DNA of 64,000 nt from Micromussa lordhowensis (GCA_964020085.1 OZ026605.1:26064998-26128997); one strand, 5' to 3'; positions 1 through 61,538 are shown, counted from the first letter of the stretch. Notes: a model not told the origin generated them from the letters alone. A program made the numbers and translations.

Positions 1-167
1 TTAGTGAAATACAGTTAATGGAAAGTGAAATGTATATAAATTGTGATAAAGCATTTACTGCAAGTTTGTCACAGCAGTACTGCAAAGTGCTAAAATTAAA
101 CCAAAATTAATACAGTGGTTTAAGGTAGCTTAAATCAAAATGACTTTGGCGATTTGCCTTGTTTCAG
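1..167 (+). other. Intron of FLII, left window edge
   Basis: AT-rich intronic sequence ending in a polypyrimidine tract and CAG at 165-167. Nothing else seen. Confidence 0.7.
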
Positions 168-41227
<41,060 letters not shown>

Positions 41228-43201
41228 GTCTTGATATGTAACAGCTTGCTGGACAAGTCCTTTACATCTGCAGTTCCAAGTCATGTACTACTGCAGTTGA
41301 CTCTACTGAGACCTAAATCAAGCTTAACCCTCAGGTCACATAATCTGTGAAGATGACCTGCCTATTGAATTTGCTTATGAATTCAAAATGCAAAGAGGTG
41401 TTATGGATTGGAGGAAGTGTGCAGCTCACTAATGCAATCTACTTTACTTTAAGATATCAAGATTTAAGATAAATTAGTTGATAGCCCTTTAAGCCATGGT
41501 ACACGTCAGCATAGAAACTCTCTGTACTGGTCTCTGTACATTTCTCGTCATGAAAGTTAGAGAATTTGATTGTAATTTAACCTTGCTGAACACTCAGTGT
41601 TCCTGTGATGTGCTTGGCAATGTATCAGCAATGGAAATCTTGATTCCCTGCATTATATTGTGGTGTAGGGAGCTTGATCTTCTTGGAATCATTCCAGGCC
41701 GGTGCTCATCAGATATAAATAATCTGGAGGGGGAAAGCCTCCCTTATATAAAAGACAAGGCTGCTTGTTGTATCTTTAAGGGGTTAAAAAACGGTTCTGG
41801 TGCCTCTTAGGGTGTTAGCTTCAAAAGGTCAACAGCAGGAACTTCTGCAGTACCTTTTAGGATATTGAGCTGAAAAAAATATTATAGAAGGTAATGTGTT
41901 TTTTTAGAGTTGGTATGTCTTAGGGGTGGACAAATTTCAAGCCACGTGCACAAAGGAGGATGATCTTGGTACCTCTTTGGGGTTCTTTTCAAAATTTCCG
42001 ACCAGCACCCCCTCCATTTTATATGGGAGTTTCCCCCTCCTGGGTAAATATACTGAGAGGATATAAAGATGATAAAAAACTGCACTTTACTGTTGAAACA
42101 CGTGCAAGGTAGTTAAGTGGCAATAGTCTTACAATGTGACTGCATTGGAAGATATTATCAGCACTCTTTATATAAAACAGGAAGAACCAGGTACTAAGAA
42201 TTAGTACCTGGTTCTTTCTGTTTTTTTATATACAATGGGCTAACCACCATTTCAGGCAAAGCCATTAGCTACTTACTAAATTTATTAATATTTATATTGT
42301 TTGGACCTAAAAACAATTCCAAAGTAGAATGCTGCTTTGGGTACATAAATAGCCATTATAGCAGTTATGAGCAGTTTTTCATAGAAACAAGGCGTAAGGG
42401 TCACTTTAGTTTTGTATTGACCTTTTTTGCTCATTATTTGTATGCCATTTTAAACAAAAGAATGTTTGATTGCAGACTCAACTGCAATGACAGCTATTCT
42501 GAGCCACAGAAGCTTTAGAATAAGTGAAAAAGAATATGGTAATCAGGTGGCTCCCATAAATAATTTTTGCAGGAAAATACTTTACATAGGTTCTCGTCTC
42601 CATTAGAGAGGATTCGGATTAGACGTAGCCTAGAACCAACCATCAAGTAACAGTTACTTACCAAGGGACATAACCCTGAATAATAGAAACCCTAACAGAC
42701 ACTAAGAGAACAGTGTTTTCCATTGATTGGTACTAGAGGTTCGTGTTAGACCTTTAAGTCTTTTAAATGTTAGACTTTTAATATGCTAACAAGAACTTCT
42801 AGGATTGCTTAAAGCATAATGAGGTAGCAATTTTTGTGTAGGACATATTTGTTGTTAGAGAATAGACCGACTGCGTGAATGGAGCAAACTAATCATTTCA
42901 ATACAAACATGTTGAAAAACCTAAGCCTCATGTTTTTTTTCCTAATCTTTACAAAGGATTCCTCTTATCAGTACAAGGCTAAGGTATGCTAACATAGTTA
43001 TTCAAACAGCCATCTATAAATCATCAAGTGGGGAAGCCCTACTATCTGTTCCTAAAAGATGTTCAAGTAAGAGACAAAGCTTTTGTTCATTTTCTTTATG
43101 AAAACCAGTGGGCTTCAAAGTGTCCTACACCTTTTATGAACAGATGAGTATTTTTTGTTCTTGTTTGCAGGAAAATGTAGATATTTTCTATTTGTAATAA
43201 A
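41228..43201 (+). other. Probable 3' UTR of FLII
   Basis: No coding potential seen. AATAAA signals on the + strand at 43196-43201 and, further on, 43795-43800 could end the transcript, so the UTR end is a guess. It contains a perfect 14-bp inverted repeat at 42183-42215. Confidence 0.5.
42183..42215 (+). other. Perfect 14-bp inverted repeat in FLII 3' UTR
   Basis: AGAACCAGGTACTA, a 5-nt loop (AGAAT) and the exact mirror. If transcribed it forms a stable stem-loop. Confidence 0.7.
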
Positions 43202-45383
43202 CATTCAGAGTTATTCCCATTGTACCTGGTGGAATTGATTAATTTAGAATACTTCTTAAAGAGAAAATCTTATACCACTCGGATAAATGTTGTTGTTGCT
43301 GTTCTATTCTCATCATTCCATGATGCCACATAAAAAAGGTCACTTGGTGAACTATTCCAGAAATGGGAACAGCAGATCAAATTATGCTACGAGTCAGCTA
43401 TAGCTCTATCTCTAGTGTACTTCACATTGCTTGCAGTTTATTTAGGAAACAAAAACATTGTGCACTGGTACTTTTCTTATTGGTCAAGATGCTGTTTGCT
43501 GGAAATGGTCACATGGTACACAACCAGCCATGCTGGGACACAAGTTATGCAGTGGCACATCTGGAACAAAGAGATTAACACCAGTCAAGCTCAACTCTCC
43601 ATTGCTTTGGACTTCCAGTGCATAACTTTCAGCCCCTCTTGACTTATTTTGTACCATGTGAGCAAGTTGTGTATTTGAGCTAAACAATGCCATCACTCCA
43701 AAATTAGTCAACATGAAAACTGATATCCTTAGCATACTGAAACTTTGCAGTGATGCTAATTTTAACCTGTTCTTATTATGTGTTAGGTTTACACAATAAA
43801 AAGGGGTGAATCTCATGCGATGTTGTCTGTTGGCACACACTTCTGTTTTTCCTATCTACGTTAAGTACAATCATGTTGTTTTTCTTGACATCTGGTTTTA
43901 AATATTGCATGCTAAAGTGTCAAGGAAATCTATCTAGCCAAGAAATAATACAGTCCAAAGTTAGAGTATGATAGCTTTAATGTGCCACTTACTAGTTATT
44001 ACAAACAAATATGTGAAAAAGGGGTGACATTTTATTTACAGTATTGGTGATTTTCATCTACGTATTGAACAAACCATGAAAGATGGAGCACCTTAGAATT
44101 AAATAATGAAAATTTTAGGGTGGACTTAACACACAATTCTATAAAACAATTACATATAACTAGAAAATATTCTACTCAGCACAAATATTGTACACTCTCT
44201 TTGTTCCCATTTTCAAAATTAATTAATTATTGCCAACAGTGAAGTTAAACATCATCCAAGATTGATAGGTTCTGCAATGATCTGACATGATGTGGCCTAG
44301 GCTGACAAGAGGCTGATTATACTGTTTGGGATTATGGTAACTGACCTGCTCTCAGCCAATCAGCATGCTCATATTTCTGCATGTCTGTAATAAATTTATG
44401 TCAAATGCCATCATGTTATTGGTATTCATGTCAAAACAAGAACATACATGTAGGTCTACGTATATTTTGAATCAAACTGCGCAATTGCTAGATACTTCAC
44501 TTGTTTGTTTTTATAAATCTGTTTGGTTCAAAAGGTATGTCAACCTTTGTTCTGGTTTTCACATCATGACCAACTGGAAGTGAAATTTCAAGGTTTCAGA
44601 CAGCTACACTGTAACTGACACAGTGAAGAAACAATATCCATAACTGTTTTTGATTTCCATGTCAATGTCATGTAGATTTCATCAAGGAAATAAAAGAGAT
44701 CTGTCATAAGCACTTTAAATAACAATCAATTCTTTGCACAAGAGTGGATTGACTTCAGCTAAAAAAAATTATCTTCATGCAGAGATTTTTCTACAAATTA
44801 AGTCATTCAAAATATCACATCATTTGGACTACAACACTAATAAATATACAAAATTTGCAATAAAAAAGCTACATTTTATCAATCTACTTCTTCAGAACCA
44901 CTTTTAAATACAACAATTTTAAACCTTATGTATTAGAAAATGTATTAAGTTTGAAAATTAATAGTACTTGGCTTAGTGATATTTAAGGAAAATGTTCTTA
45001 TAATATTATTATTTCCAAAACAAAACACCAAATGAATGTAACTTGGCCTAGAAAATGTCAAACAAAGTGTAATCAATAGTGCTTGCTTTATCTTATTTGC
45101 TATTACAAATTATTTAGTATTAATAATAAAAATTATTGCTACGAATTCTCCTCATTAAGAAGTTCACTATCCTCAAACAAAGAACCATTTCCTAAATCAT
45201 CATGAAGTGACCAAGACTAAAATAAATGCAGTTACCGTGCTAAAGAAATCTTTCTTTCCCTGGCTGTTCAATTTTTTATCATGTTCAACCAGGTATACTT
45301 CCAATGAAGAAACCTAATTTAAAAATATCTACCCTGAACTGTTTCAGAGCAGTAAAAGCATAAGAGTATAGTGTACAGAGTGC
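43202..45383. other. Region between FLII and GRB2, with GRB2 3' UTR
   Basis: The two genes converge here. On the - strand an AATAAA lies at 44037-44032, so the GRB2 3' UTR may run from 45383 to about 44015. No open frame is conserved-looking. Open frames at 43363-43840 and 44365-44583 are of low complexity and unsupported. Confidence 0.45.
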
Positions 45384-51064
<5,681 letters not shown>

Positions 51065-53045
51065 AGACGGTTCGCGTTTGTATTTCCAAGAGAACAACAG
51101 TTCAGTGCTGAAACAGACTGACCCGGGATAATCAACACACCATGACAATTTGCTGTGTTTCTGCACAGGAAGTAAACTTTTGGGGCTTATGACAAACGTC
51201 TCGTGTCCAGGTCCTCGGAGGGAATTCAGTGAAAACGACAATTTCCTAATATAGAAATGACCGGAAGACGGGGGTTGACGCTCGGTCTTCATTTTTCCGG
51301 AGGAAGGTCGGACTCGGGTGTATGATGTCCTGATTTGTCCTTTGTTACAAACCTGATGTCTCAATAAAAAATTTATTATAGAGATTAGTAATCTTTCCTA
51401 GCTTTGCCCGTCAGGAAACTAGTTTTCAACAAGTTCTCAGGTTCTTCCCATTTAGCCTTTTCCAAACAAGGAGAAGGGAAGGGCTTAACAACAAAACGTA
51501 CATTGTACACTCCCTCTTCAACATTAATATACAAACCGAAATATTGCAAACAAATGCCAAGCTGTTCCCCGAGTGGTCCTCAAACTAAACCAATTTCGAT
51601 ATATTAAAATTCAGCCTAAGACAATAGACCTCAGCACGAGGCTCTGGGGAATAAATAGAGTTTGTGGGGTTTATTCCCCAGAGCCTCGTGCTGAGGTCTA
51701 TTGTTTTAGGCTGAATTTTAATATATCGAAATTGGCCTATTAACTTGACTGACAAAGATTGAAATGGCTGTGTGACAGTCAGGAGCCAATGACATCACGC
51801 AAGCCACACCTAAACTGAAATAAAGTTTCTAGCTCAGTTTTAAGGGTAAAAATCACTGAACAAAAAACACGCCCTGCTTCCCTTTGCACTAGAGTCGTGG
51901 AAAAAAGTCCAGATAGAACGAGGCATCTCATTGGTCAATAGCACCTCCCATACTACATTTCGGACAGTGTAACTACAATATGCCGCCCTCTGGCCATTTC
52001 TCGCTCCGCGGAGGAGAAGGAAAACGAAACCCTCGGAAGGAGGTACTGTGGTGAAACCTGTTTCAACGCAACTGTGACAAAAATACAAGCAGTGCACCGC
52101 TTGCAAAACGTTTTAAGCAATTTTAATTACACTCGTGAAAGTTTGAGAGAACTCAAAAAGCTGTGGAAACACTCGCAGTTTGCCCGTGTTCCCATAGCAT
52201 TTCTCGTTCTCCCAAACTTCCGCTCGTGCTATTAAACAATTAGATTTCTATCACGTGATAGTAGACGAGGGTGCAGAAGCGGCTGTCATTTTGTTAACAA
52301 GCGCACACTGCTGGGCTACTACAGAATGGATAGCGAGCAGCTGGTGTAGCCGATTAGCGAACAGCGTTCGTGATGAAACGTTAGTAGATTTATACTAAAA
52401 CCCGATATAAACATGTTGCATGTTTTCCGTTTCTTAAATAAAACTTTTGACTAGATCCAAAGTTGATAGGATTTGTGTTATTTTGTCGTCGGTGTATCTG
52501 TAAAACCTTAAATCACAGATGTTGTTTCAGTCTAAGTCGTATTTTGTAGGTGATCTGTAAATCTACAGCAAAGTGTCCGAAACTTTAACGGTCGAAATTT
52601 TCTGGATGTAGTGTAATTTGTCTCAGATCCCAGAATTGATTGCATTCAAACAGCGAACTCGAGGAAATAGTAAAGAAAACCTCGTTGTAAAAGAACGTTT
52701 GAACAGTTTATTTGTCAATCAACACCCAGTAAAAGAACCCAGACCAGTAAAACAAACAAGTTATACTTTGTCAATGAGTTTTAAACAAATTACAATCCCG
52801 ACTAAAATGAATCAACTTTGCGCAGTTTGCGGTAGACCTGATAAATGATGCTACTTACAACTAAAAATCTTTGACTACTAAAATACAGTCACGTTCCGCT
52901 TTTACAGTAAATTTTTACCTTCCAATGTATAGATGAGTAATTATATTATCTATAGTTTTTGAAAATTTTTTAATCCGTTCAGTTAGAGAAAGTTTCAAAA
53001 TGGAATGAAATTAATCTTAAGAGCCTTGATTCAAGTTTGACGTTC
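51065..53045. other. Region between GDH and GRB2 (both - strand)
   Basis: The right part should hold the GDH 3' UTR (AATAAA on the - strand at 52712-52707) and the left part the GRB2 promoter and 5' UTR. A foldback lies at 51591-51735. The 76-codon frame at 52618-52848 (+) has no recognisable match. Confidence 0.5.
51591..51735. repeat. Near-perfect palindrome, 145 bp
   Basis: Arms of about 60 bp (CAATTTCGATATATTAAAAT... and ...GAGGCTCTGGGGAATAAA with mirrors) with a loop of roughly 15-20 bp. A MITE-like foldback about 530 bp upstream of the GRB2 start codon. A related palindrome is at 61441-61538. Confidence 0.9.
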
Positions 53046-54403
<1,358 letters not shown>

Positions 54404-54415
<12 letters not shown>

Positions 54416-55990
54416 AATAATGAAATTAGCAATCACGTAGCACATCTTGCTTTTGCGAAATACTCTTTCTAGTTCCGACAGTTTAACTCCAAGTACTTAA
54501 GACATTAAACTCAACTTGAGTGCATGTGAGAATTTAACATTTGGTCCGTCTAACAGCTGGCGGAACAAGTTTTGAACTGCTGAAGTATATTTGTATTCCA
54601 GTCATCGAGACTTTCGTCTCGAAGCTGCTAAGCAACTGATAGTGCCTAGCCTGCGAGCAGACCAACCTTGATTCCAGGTTCCACTCTTCTTTGGCAAAGT
54701 AGAGAGAGCTTGGGATCAAGGTTGCGTGCAGACGTGTCAAGCGGAAAATGTCGTCTTTTCAGCGTGAAAGGAATTAGCACAAGTGTGCACGGAAGCTAAT
54801 GGCGCCATGATACCGTGACAACTTTCTGGATAATTTCAACTAGTCGCACAATTTTTTAGTTGGATAATAAATATAGGAAATCTTTCGAGTGTGCCGGGAA
54901 AATTTTCAAAAACTGTCCGCGCGTTTCAAGAAGCCGCCTTCATTGGTTTAGAGAAGGTTCTGGGAACGAACCGACTGGGCGGTTGGTGTCACTCGTGCGC
55001 GACGAATGTAAAATAAATGTGCTATTACCATATTGTTATTTTCATCGCCTTCGAGACAAGGACGTAGTGTGTCGCTTTCAATTTCGAAAAGTTACTAATC
55101 TTCGAAAAATAAGCGACTTTTGTGAGTTCATTATCACACTGCTATTCAATAATCCATAGAATGTGTCAGATAAGATTTCTGCTGATACCGTTAAGTAGCA
55201 ATTGCCAAGAGAATTTCTAGAAAAACTACCCAAAACATTCCACGATTATTTTTGTCATTTAATACTTGCTAATGGAAACTTTAGAAGGAAGCATACCATG
55301 TTTTCAATATGTGAGATTATTGTCTCCTAATTGACTCAAACTTCCCCTCAAAGCACCTTTAAGTAGCGATATTGATTTAAAACCTCCTTAATAATGAAGA
55401 AACATTGAAGAAACTAATGAATTCGCCAGGAAGGCCAATTGTCATAATTAGCCCAAATTATAACGGATTAATAGAATAATTCCTACCGTGTTTTCTATAA
55501 TTTCTTTTAAAAGCCTGGTGTCATTGAGTAATAAATAAAGTTTGTGGCCGCGGAAATTCCCTGCCACGCTTCCGCATTTCAATGAGATTATACAAAAATG
55601 TTGCTATTTCTTGGAAATCACGTCGAACACATTTGGGATTATATCAATCTTCCGCTTAGAAATGTTAGATCAAATATTAAGCTGTCATTTGAGAAAAGAA
55701 CTCATTGATTCTTTCGGAAAACAAACCTATCGATGCATCTTAACCTAACGCCAAAAACGGCTGGGTACGGATTCTACTGGAAAAACCGAAGGCTGAAATA
55801 AAAGCCCTTACGGTAAAATAGAAAGAACTAGAAAGAACGCTGAACCTATGAAGCATAATCAATTCTGCATTTATAACATAGATAGGACACTGCGCGCGCT
55901 CTGATTGGTCAAAAACCTATGTTTTATCAGAGTATAAAACATAGAAAAAGCGTGTTTTATTGTTTTGCGCGCGTAAAATCTATATCATAA
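54404..55990. other. Upstream of GDH, no gene seen
   Basis: Probably holds the GDH first exon and promoter. A small inverted repeat with ACCAACCTTGATTCC / GGGATCAAGGTTGC words lies at about 54655-54735. Nothing else assigned. Confidence 0.45.
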
Positions 55991-56174
55991 AGCAAATGAA
56001 GAAGCCTAAGCCGTGTATTACACTGTGATAAAACACTCCAGTCATTTGAGAACACTCGAGAAATGTAGAAAACACTCGCCTGCGGCTCGTGCTTTCTACA
56101 TTTCCCTCGTGTTCTCAAATGCCTGTCGTGTTCTATCACAGTGTAATACACGGCTTAGGCTTCTTTATTTGTTA
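55991..56174. repeat. Foldback repeat, about 180 bp
   Basis: Arms GAAGCCTAAGCCGTGTATTA and mirror, then GAGAACACTCGAGAAATGTA-type sequence mirrored around a CGCCTGCGGCTCG centre. Confidence 0.85.
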
Positions 56175-56765
56175 ATTATGAATGGACTCCACTCTATTTC
56201 ATGCAGTGCGATGTATTAGATAGCCTGTGAACTTAAGAAAAACTAGTGCAAAAAAAAACCGAGTGCAATTTCATTTTCTTCAATATTCGAATCCTGCTCG
56301 GGACACGAAGTTTTTCTTGCATTTCATCGACGTATGTCGAAAGCCGCCTGTAATTTGTTTACATCTATCTATCATCCTTCACAATAAACAACAAAAAAGT
56401 CTTTCGTGTCGGTCATTCATTTGTTAAGAAAATTTGAAACTAAAAGGTTATTTCGGGTCTGATCGCATTTTCAACTACATTTGTAAATCAACACTTCTTT
56501 AGAATCATTGATTGTACTTGGAAAGGTGTTAAATATGCATAGGCTATCCAAAGAAAAGTTAGTTTTAGTTCCTTTGATAAAAATTTAACTAGGCAGTGGT
56601 TTAAAAAGCTTACTTTTCTTTTCGTCCCGTGTCTTACCTTAGGTTTCTTTCCCTTGTCTTACTCAATTAACTATGTGGTGCTGTATCAGAATTCACAGTG
56701 AACGTATCTAGCTGCGCACTCGAAGACTAAGTGATGAAAACGGAATTTTGATGCTGTTTATTCAA

Positions 56766-56940
56766 GCAATAGAACACTTTTTCCGTGTCTACATAGCCTC
56801 ATCTAAACACTCGGAGGGTTGGGAGAATTCGAGACAGTCATGCAAACCGAGATAACTTTCTCGCATAACTTTCGAGAATTCTCCCGACCCTCCGAGTGTT
56901 TAGATGAGGCTATTTAAACGCGGAAAAAGTGCTCTATTGC
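56766..56940. repeat. Foldback repeat, 175 bp
   Basis: Arms GCAATAGAACACTTTTTCCG and AGCCTCATCTAAACACTCGG with mirrors; loop of about 40 bp. Confidence 0.85.
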
Positions 56941-57715
56941 CTATATAAAATAATTCTCAAAAATATGCGCCAATCTAAAACGTCACAACCGTGTTCACCT
57001 AATCTCATCTAAACACACCTATCGAACTCATTTTTTTTATAAAACTTCTTTTAGGATTTCCTTATATTCTGAGAAAGGGAAGTGATTTAACGCGGCTTGC
57101 AAAACAACGGGAAGGAATGCTGGAGCAATGAAGTTGCGGTTTAGGCAATTAGCGAAGCAAGCTAAGGTCAGAAAAGCAACGAAAATGTTATTGAGCGAAA
57201 GGAGTGGTGTATGTAAGTTATAGCAAAACTTCCGCTTGCCGACTGTACCCCCCCCCCCCCCGCCCTTGCACAGAGCGTGCATTTTAAATGAAAGTTGCTT
57301 CTCAAGACTCGAGAGTCAGTACACAATGACTATGTACCGAATTCTCACGAATCGGGAGTAGCGTTTTTGGAAGGATTGATATCAAGCCCTGTGAGGGATC
57401 AAATGGCTGCAAATGTCTTAAATTAATTTAAAGCAACCGAACTCGAATCTAACCTCGTTTGCCTTGCTTCGTGTTACTGAAAACAACTGAACCCCCGGGT
57501 GAATAAAAAAGAGAAACTATTTTCTATAGTTACTAAAGGCCCCCTTATTCTCTTCAACGCTAATCGATCCCAAATACACGTTGTTGTGTGACGTCCATAT
57601 GGATAATGCTTTCTTTGTAAATGTATCGTAAACAAATCTGCATTTGTTTGAAGATAGTTTGTTTTTTTCAACTGAGTTGATAATGTGAACTGGCCACCGT
57701 AAAGAGATTCTAAAA

Positions 57716-57919
57716 CTCAAAAGGAACTTGCTGATCAAGTTGAGAGATCTCAGTTATCAATTCATCTGTCTATAGAATTTCCGTTGAACTTTGAACAGGT
57801 CACAAAAGACTCATTTGTTTGAGTCTTTTTGTGACCTGTTCAAAGTTCAACGGAAATTTTATGGACAGATGAATTGACAACTGAGATCTCTCAAACTTGA
57901 TCAGCAAGATCCTTTTGAG
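57716..57919. repeat. Long palindrome, 204 bp
   Basis: Arms of about 95 bp (AGGAACTTGCTGATCAAGTT...TTTGAACAGGTCACAAAAGA and mirror) with a very short centre (CTCATTTGTTTGAG). Part of the repeated module above; the other copies have only one arm. Confidence 0.9.
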
Positions 57920-59077
57920 CTTAAGTTCGCAGCATTTAAAATATATAATACCTCGCGATTTTGGTGCTGTGGTACTAGGTGACAATCGGCTTGTGAGGAG
58001 TGAAATAATTTGAAAGCCCTGTACACGTACCAACATTTCAATGCAAAGGCATCATTTCAGGGTTCGGCGCATGTGCAAACTACGATGAAGCCACCCAATT
58101 CCATTGTTTATGAACCAATCAGATACGAGAAGTTATCCCGTGCGTTCGGTCGGGCCAAAGAGCAAATTCGATGTTCAATACTGAATTCGGCATTTTCCAC
58201 ACCCTGTGCAGTGAAAGGACCCTTAGTTTTCAACGCTAATCGATCCGGACCCATCACTTTTTAAAGTGCGCGTCGTTTTGTTTTGTGACGTTCCATGGAT
58301 AATGCATTCTTTGTAATGCATAGCAAATACATTTGCATTTGTTGGAGTCTTTTGTGACCCGTTCAAAGTTCAACGAGAACTTTACGGACAGATGAATGAC
58401 AACTGAAGATCTGTCAAACTTGACCAGCAAAATCCTTTTGCAGCATTTAAAACATAACCCGAGATTTTGGTACTGTTTCGGACGCGAATCGCGTGTTAAA
58501 ATATTCCTATTTTTACAGCTTGGTAAAGCTTTCGCGTGCCGACTGTACCCTTTTTTGCGCAGAGCATGCGTTTTGAATAAAAGTTTCTTCTCAAGACTTG
58601 AGGGAACAAACGATTATGTATCGTATTCCTATGAATCCGGGGGAAAGGTTTGGTATAAAGCCCTCCAGAAGGATCAAATGGCTACAAAAGCCGTGGGTAA
58701 AGATGGCAACTTTTGCTTTAGTCTGAACAATTAACTTGAACACAAAGGCATTCAAAACGGCAGCCTTTTTTAAATACGTTTCTAAGCTTCATCTTGAATG
58801 AGAAACAATCTTAAACTGGAGTTTCTGCCACGTTATTTTCAACTGGCCACGTGTAGTTAGGAATTTGAGGCTTGAACAGGGTGCTAGGTTACAGTCGGCT
58901 CGTGCGGCGCGCGATGGACCGACTTTTTCAATGCTAAACGTACAGCCACGTATTAATCCGCATATTTTAGATACGTTCCTTTGGACTGATCTGGATCAGG
59001 ATCGATGATCCCAGGTGCATCAAAGGAAGCGATGAATCCACCATGCACAAGGACCCACTTTCGTTTCTTTTTTAATA

Positions 59078-59542
59078 CAGTCGAACCTGCAATACAACAG
59101 CCCTACCTCTACAACGGCCTCTTTTTAGCTCCTGGCGGACAGTGCATGCATTCACTCTTATTTTAAGCTCTTCACACCGGCAACGGACTAAAACGCGTCC
59201 CAAACTACCAAAATAACCTCTCCACAACTGCCAGTTTATCAACTGCGACTGACGAAAGGTGCATAGAAAACCCTTATTTTTATTGTAAAAGGTCAATAAA
59301 CTTGATCCATATCGCGCGGCGTTGGTCTCTGCTTCAGTTCAGTTTCTGTTTTATTGATATAGTTTTATCGTATCGCGTATCTATATGCTAAAATGAGCAT
59401 TTTTTTTTTACAAAAAATGTCGCACCTCGAAAAAGAACCCTTTCATATCACACTCTAACCCCTCCCCATAACGGCGACCTGTCTATGACGGTTACTATTC
59501 AGTTTCTGTCTCCAAGGTGGCCGTTGTGGAGAGATTCGACTG
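59078..59542. mobile_element. MITE-like element, 465 bp, CAGTCGAA ends
   Basis: Ends CAGTCGAAC and an inverted ...TTCGACTG, with TA before the left end. Inside, AACAGCC...ACAACGGCC and GGCCGTTGTGGAGAGA are mirrored. The (CT)GGCGGACAGT and ACTCTTATTTTAA words also occur inverted near 48830, so it is a dispersed family. Confidence 0.65.
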
Positions 59543-60110
59543 TTATCTGGCCGCTTATTTACCATAATGGCAAAATGATATTGTAAGGCCAAGTGAAAAA
59601 AAACAATAACTGTTCTTCCAAGCTACGCGACGTTGATTTTGCTTTGCATCATTCCCTTTCATCCTGTTTTGATTTATAAAAGACAGTTCTTACCGAAATA
59701 CAATAGAAATTAATTTAAAGCAACCAAATTTGAATCTAGCCTCGCTTGCTTTACTTCATTTTAAAAAGAACAGCCCGAACTCCCAGTACGGATAACAAAG
59801 GGAAACTATTTTCTATAGTTACTGAAGGCCTCTTTATTCTTCAACGGTAATCGACCCCGAACTCGTCACTTTATTGTTTTGTGACGTCTCCATGGTAATG
59901 CATTCTTTGTAATGCATAGCAAATACATCTGCATTTGTTTGAGACTTTTTGCTGCCGTTCAAAGTTCACCGGAAATTTTACAGGCAGATGAATGAAAAAC
60001 ATAGATCTCTCATCATCTCAAGCTCGATCAGCAAGATAACTGCATTAAAAGATATAGTCCGCGATTTTGGTGCTGTTTCAGACACGAATCGCTTGTTAAA
60101 ATGACGTGAA

Positions 60111-61440
60111 ATGGCGGCAGACACATGTTTGACCGGTCACAAAAAGGAATTCTGACCCGACCGGTTGAAGTGTTTTTACATCACGGCAAAGTATGTTTCG
60201 GCAAAGCAAATAAACCATTTTTAGGACGTAAAACGAATCGAATGAATAAAGCTAGTTGAAACTCTCGACCCACGCAAAGCGGTCACGCGAAAGAAAATTA
60301 TTATGAGCCAATAGTAGTGTGTTTACATCAAGGTCAGTGAATCATATATACAATTCGACTTAATGAACAAACCATTTTCAGGGGAATAAGAACGAGTCGT
60401 TTGATTAGACTAGCCGGTCGAATTCAAACGGCTAGTTGAAATTTAAAATAAACCCTCGATGTTACATTAGTTACAGTATTTGTGCAGACCCACGCCGGCC
60501 GGTCTTCTCACGCAACTATATAGTTTAAACCGTCCCTGTTTCGGGTTGTCTGATATTTGCCAAATATCGTACAATAATAAGTGTTTATAGCTTACCCTAG
60601 TTAGCGTCTCTTTTCCTTGTCCTTTTCTTTTACAGTGCAGCTACAGGTACTCTAGAGTCACTACTCTTGAATGAATGAATGCTCTTTACAAAACGTTACG
60701 TTGTTTATATCATGTAGAAGTAATTATGCTGGAGCCTTATATGGCCAGCCGAGCACGTGTTCGTCATGTGTCACGCTATCTAGCCTATACTATCGTGACG
60801 AGTCAGACAAAGCAATTTATCACACCCTCAAAAATAATTACGACTTGTTTCCTGAGCTGGAACCGATGAATAACAAAGGAAAATTGTAGCGGGACACTCG
60901 AAAATTGAGTCAAGTGTAATAACACTCAGTGCATCTCTTTAAATACTCTATTTTGATTCGTGCTTGTTAATCTGCAGTTCTTTTGTTTTGAGGGCTAGAC
61001 CATAGGGGGCATTGTTTCTATACCCTTTTTTTTTGTTTCGTTTGGCCAATTATAAAGAGCCTTGTAAAAGAGTGCACGTCACCTCATAACCCGTAGCGAT
61101 CTTTTAAAGATAAATAATTTAAGATAGTCGCGCCAGCTTAATTGTTTTTTCTTGTGTAGCTAACGCCTATACTGAGCAAAAAGACAATAACCCATTTATG
61201 AAGAGGAACTAATCGTTTCCTTGTCACTGTTATTAAATTGCCTCAAAACGTAGATAAACAAAACAGTCAACGGTTGATTTCCAAATCGCATTTTCTGTGC
61301 GTAGACTCGAGACGGAAAATTGTTCCTGGATGCAAACATGTAGCACAGTACGCAAACAACATTGAACGCCCGAGAGCGTTTTGGGGAGGTCCTTCATGAG
61401 TTCATGGTCAGCTGGTGTTGATATATTAAAATTTTAACTT
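60111..61440. other. No gene seen
   Basis: AT-rich sequence. Open frames at 60671-60889 overlap in two frames and show no recognisable domain. Confidence 0.5.
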
Positions 61441-61538
61441 GGCTCCGAGGCTTAGGGGAATAAAACAAAAGAAATCACATCGAGGTTTAGGGATGAATAA
61501 TTAATTTCTTTTGTTTTATTCCCTCTAGCCTCGGAGCC
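61441..61538. repeat. Palindrome, 98 bp
   Basis: Arms GGCTCCGAGGCTTAGGGGAA and GAATAAAACAAAAGAAAT with mirrors, 28-bp loop. Same family as 51591-51735 by arm sequence (GATATATTAAAATT next to it). Confidence 0.8.

Larger units (their letters stand above)
57233..60110. repeat. Module repeated three times, 57.2-60.1 kb
   Basis: Blocks with shared order of words: CGACTGTACCC...TTCTCAAGACT (57238, 58541), AACTATTTTCTATAGTTACT (57516, 59801), CAACG(C/G)TAATCGA (57557, 58230, 59850), CTTTGTAATGCATAGCAAAT (58311, 59905; decayed at 57610), TTCAAAGTTCA (57782, 57838, 58368, 59959) and GATTTTGGT(G/A)CTGTTTC (58464, 60063). The spacing differs and the copies are diverged, so this is an old local duplication or a dispersed repeat family. 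Confidence 0.7.

Noticed and set aside
52618..52848. 76-codon frame between GDH and GRB2
   Set aside because: Ends CAVCGRPDK but has no recognisable domain, upstream context or splice support.
57037..57282. 81-codon frame beginning with a Gly run
   Set aside because: The Gly run comes from a poly-C tract and the rest matches nothing known to me; it lies in a repeated module.
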